Source of the DNA: CAZCDS01 sp964497585
Lineage (GTDB): Bacteria > Desulfobacterota > Desulfomonilia > Desulfomonilales > Desulfomonilaceae
NCBI GenBank assembly: GCA_964497585.1
Contig: CAZCDS010000005.1
Location: 144,470-208,469 of the forward strand
Direction of reading: 5' to 3'
DNA: 64,000 nucleotides
Shown here: in pieces, positions 63,124 to 64,000 of the stretch
How the letters are laid out: each line of letters begins with the position of its first letter
Position numbering within the stretch: position 1 is the stretch's first letter
Notes under the pieces: model-generated
Database searches by the model: none
Seen by the model: only the letters and a program-made list of their open reading frames with translations
What the model was told of the DNA's origin: nothing
Made by a program: the position numbers and the translations under genes

Positions 63124-63867
63124 TTACGGCAACGCGCTTTTGGATGCCGTGAACAGGGTCGTAATGCCGCCTGTCATCCTGGTGTGGGTTGCTTGAACGA
63201 ATCCCGATTGCTCAATTATGGAGGTGAAACGATCCGGCGACGGAAAATCGGCCATGGAATCGGTCAGGTACCGGTACGCTGGAGCGGAGGACATGATCTT
63301 GGTGACCAGGGGCATGACGATGTTCGAATAGATGCGGAAGAGCGGTTTCATGAAGGCATTTTGCGGGTCGGTAAGTTCAAGGACGACGAGCTTTCCGCCC
63401 GGCGCGAGGACTCGGCGGAATTCCCGGAGGGCCCGCTGCCTGTGCGTCACGTTCCTGATGCAGAAGGAGGTGATCACGCCGGCAAAAGAATTGTCCCGGA
63501 ACTGCAAATCAAGCGCATCACCTTCCAACAGGGATATCCTGTCCGCCACTCCTGCCTCACGGACCTTTTCTCGACCCAGGGCGAGCATACCCTCGGACCG
63601 ATCGACGCCTATCACATAACTTTCCGGCTGAAGACAGACGATTTCCACGGCGACGTCAGCCGTGCCGCAGCCGACATCGAGATAGACACTGCCGGGCTGA
63701 GGAGCGAGAGCTGCTATGGCCCGGCGCCTCCAGTATCGATCGAATCCCAGAGAGAGCAGTCTGTTGGTTCCGTCGTACCATCCTGCGATGCAATCGAACA
63801 TCGCTCGGTTCTCTTCAGCGGAGATGAGTGAATCCCGTCGTCTTTCGTTTTCGACTGAAGGCTCCAT
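63124..63867 (-). CDS. ubiE: Demethylmenaquinone/ubiquinone methyltransferase
   Basis: 247-residue SAM-dependent C-methyltransferase, the last step of menaquinone (or ubiquinone) synthesis. The N-terminal family signature is MFDCIAGWYDGTNRLLSLGFDRYWRR, motif I is LDVGCGTADVA, and later come FCIRNVTHRQRALREFRRVLAPGGKLVVLE and the PAYRYLTDSMADFPS segment. ATG at 63867 has AGGAGG four bases upstream; the longer frame has none. It is convergent with sdhB, consistent with quinone-linked respiration. Confidence 0.94.
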   Translation of the reverse strand: MEPSVENERRRDSLISAEENRAMFDCIAGWYDGTNRLLSLGFDRYWRRRAIAALAPQPGSVYLDVGCGTADVAVEIVCLQPESYVIGVDRSEGMLALGREKVREAGVADRISLLEGDALDLQFRDNSFAGVITSFCIRNVTHRQRALREFRRVLAPGGKLVVLELTDPQNAFMKPLFRIYSNIVMPLVTKIMSSAPAYRYLTDSMADFPSPDRFTSIIEQSGFVQATHTRMTGGITTLFTASKSALP

Positions 63868-64000
63868 AGTCCTCCTGCACTGCGGGAACCGTTCGCAGGG
63901 AAGATATCTTCGGCTCCACATCCTACCACCGGGGCGCCGAGAAGATTAGAGGTGGTTGCAAAACCTCATAGACATTTTCCCAACGTTACCATGACACAGG

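Noticed and set aside
63991..64000. ATG at the right edge as a gene start
   Set aside because: Only ten bases remain in the window and no ribosome site is seen, so the claim cannot be supported.

Overview
The window is GC-rich, tightly packed bacterial chromosome with one tRNA, one decayed insertion-sequence transposase and no phage or CRISPR array. The gene content suggests an anaerobic or syntrophic, deltaproteobacterial (Desulfobacterota/Syntrophia-like) organism. The main reasons are AhbC of the siroheme-dependent heme pathway, a glutaconyl-CoA-decarboxylase-type carboxyltransferase, rubrerythrin, HypA, SpmA/SpmB, and an arg-lys supercluster with a lipoprotein gene inside it. The taxonomic placement is an inference, not a measurement.

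Layout. 1-13.1 kb (minus strand): one long amino-acid cluster argB-argD-argF-argG-argH-(Fn3 lipoprotein)-lysA-dapA-dapB-(FAH-family)-folK-(receiver/PAS/histidine kinase), ending in a truncated secreted protein. 13.5-25.2 kb (plus strand): a TetR-regulated acyl-CoA catabolic operon that resembles leucine/isovalerate degradation. It has a tandem acyl-CoA dehydrogenase pair, methylcrotonyl-CoA-carboxylase-type subunits with a split alpha chain, an enoyl-CoA hydratase, a beta-keto-acid cleavage enzyme, a MaoC-SCP2 fusion, a third dehydrogenase and an M24 peptidase. 25.5-29.3 kb (minus): LD-carboxypeptidase, TrmL, an alkaline-phosphatase-superfamily protein and a PHP phosphoesterase. 29.8-30.5 kb: a frameshifted transposase relic. 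30.7-32.4 kb (minus): ahbC and a Nudix hydrolase. 32.5-34.6 kb (plus): CIRCE-controlled groES-groEL.

35.1-39.7 kb (minus): pyrI, pyrB and pyrC, a DJ-1/PfpI protein, hypA and a small secreted protein. 40.3-42.7 kb (plus): a DnaB-like helicase paralogue and a stand-alone AAA/ABC-type ATPase. 43.1-48.6 kb (plus): a tetrapyrrole operon of precorrin-2 dehydrogenase, CcsA-like protein, hemA, hemC and a fused SUMT-HemD. 49.2-53.3 kb (plus): a secreted TPR protein, a primase-like (AEP/prim-pol) protein with a C-terminal Sm-like barrel behind a perfect-consensus promoter, and spmA-spmB. 53.4-55.5 kb (minus): tRNA-Ser and a UvrD-type helicase. 55.6-63.0 kb (plus): DUF2225 protein, GcdA-like carboxyltransferase, rubrerythrin, citrate synthase and sdhAB. 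Finally ubiE/menG lies on the minus strand.

The functional themes are arginine and lysine/peptidoglycan precursor synthesis, anaerobic acyl-CoA oxidation feeding citrate synthase and succinate dehydrogenase/fumarate reductase, quinone methylation, and siroheme-based heme synthesis. The least familiar element is the primase-like/Sm-like fusion at 50.9 kb, which may belong with the DnaB-like protein at 40.3 kb.
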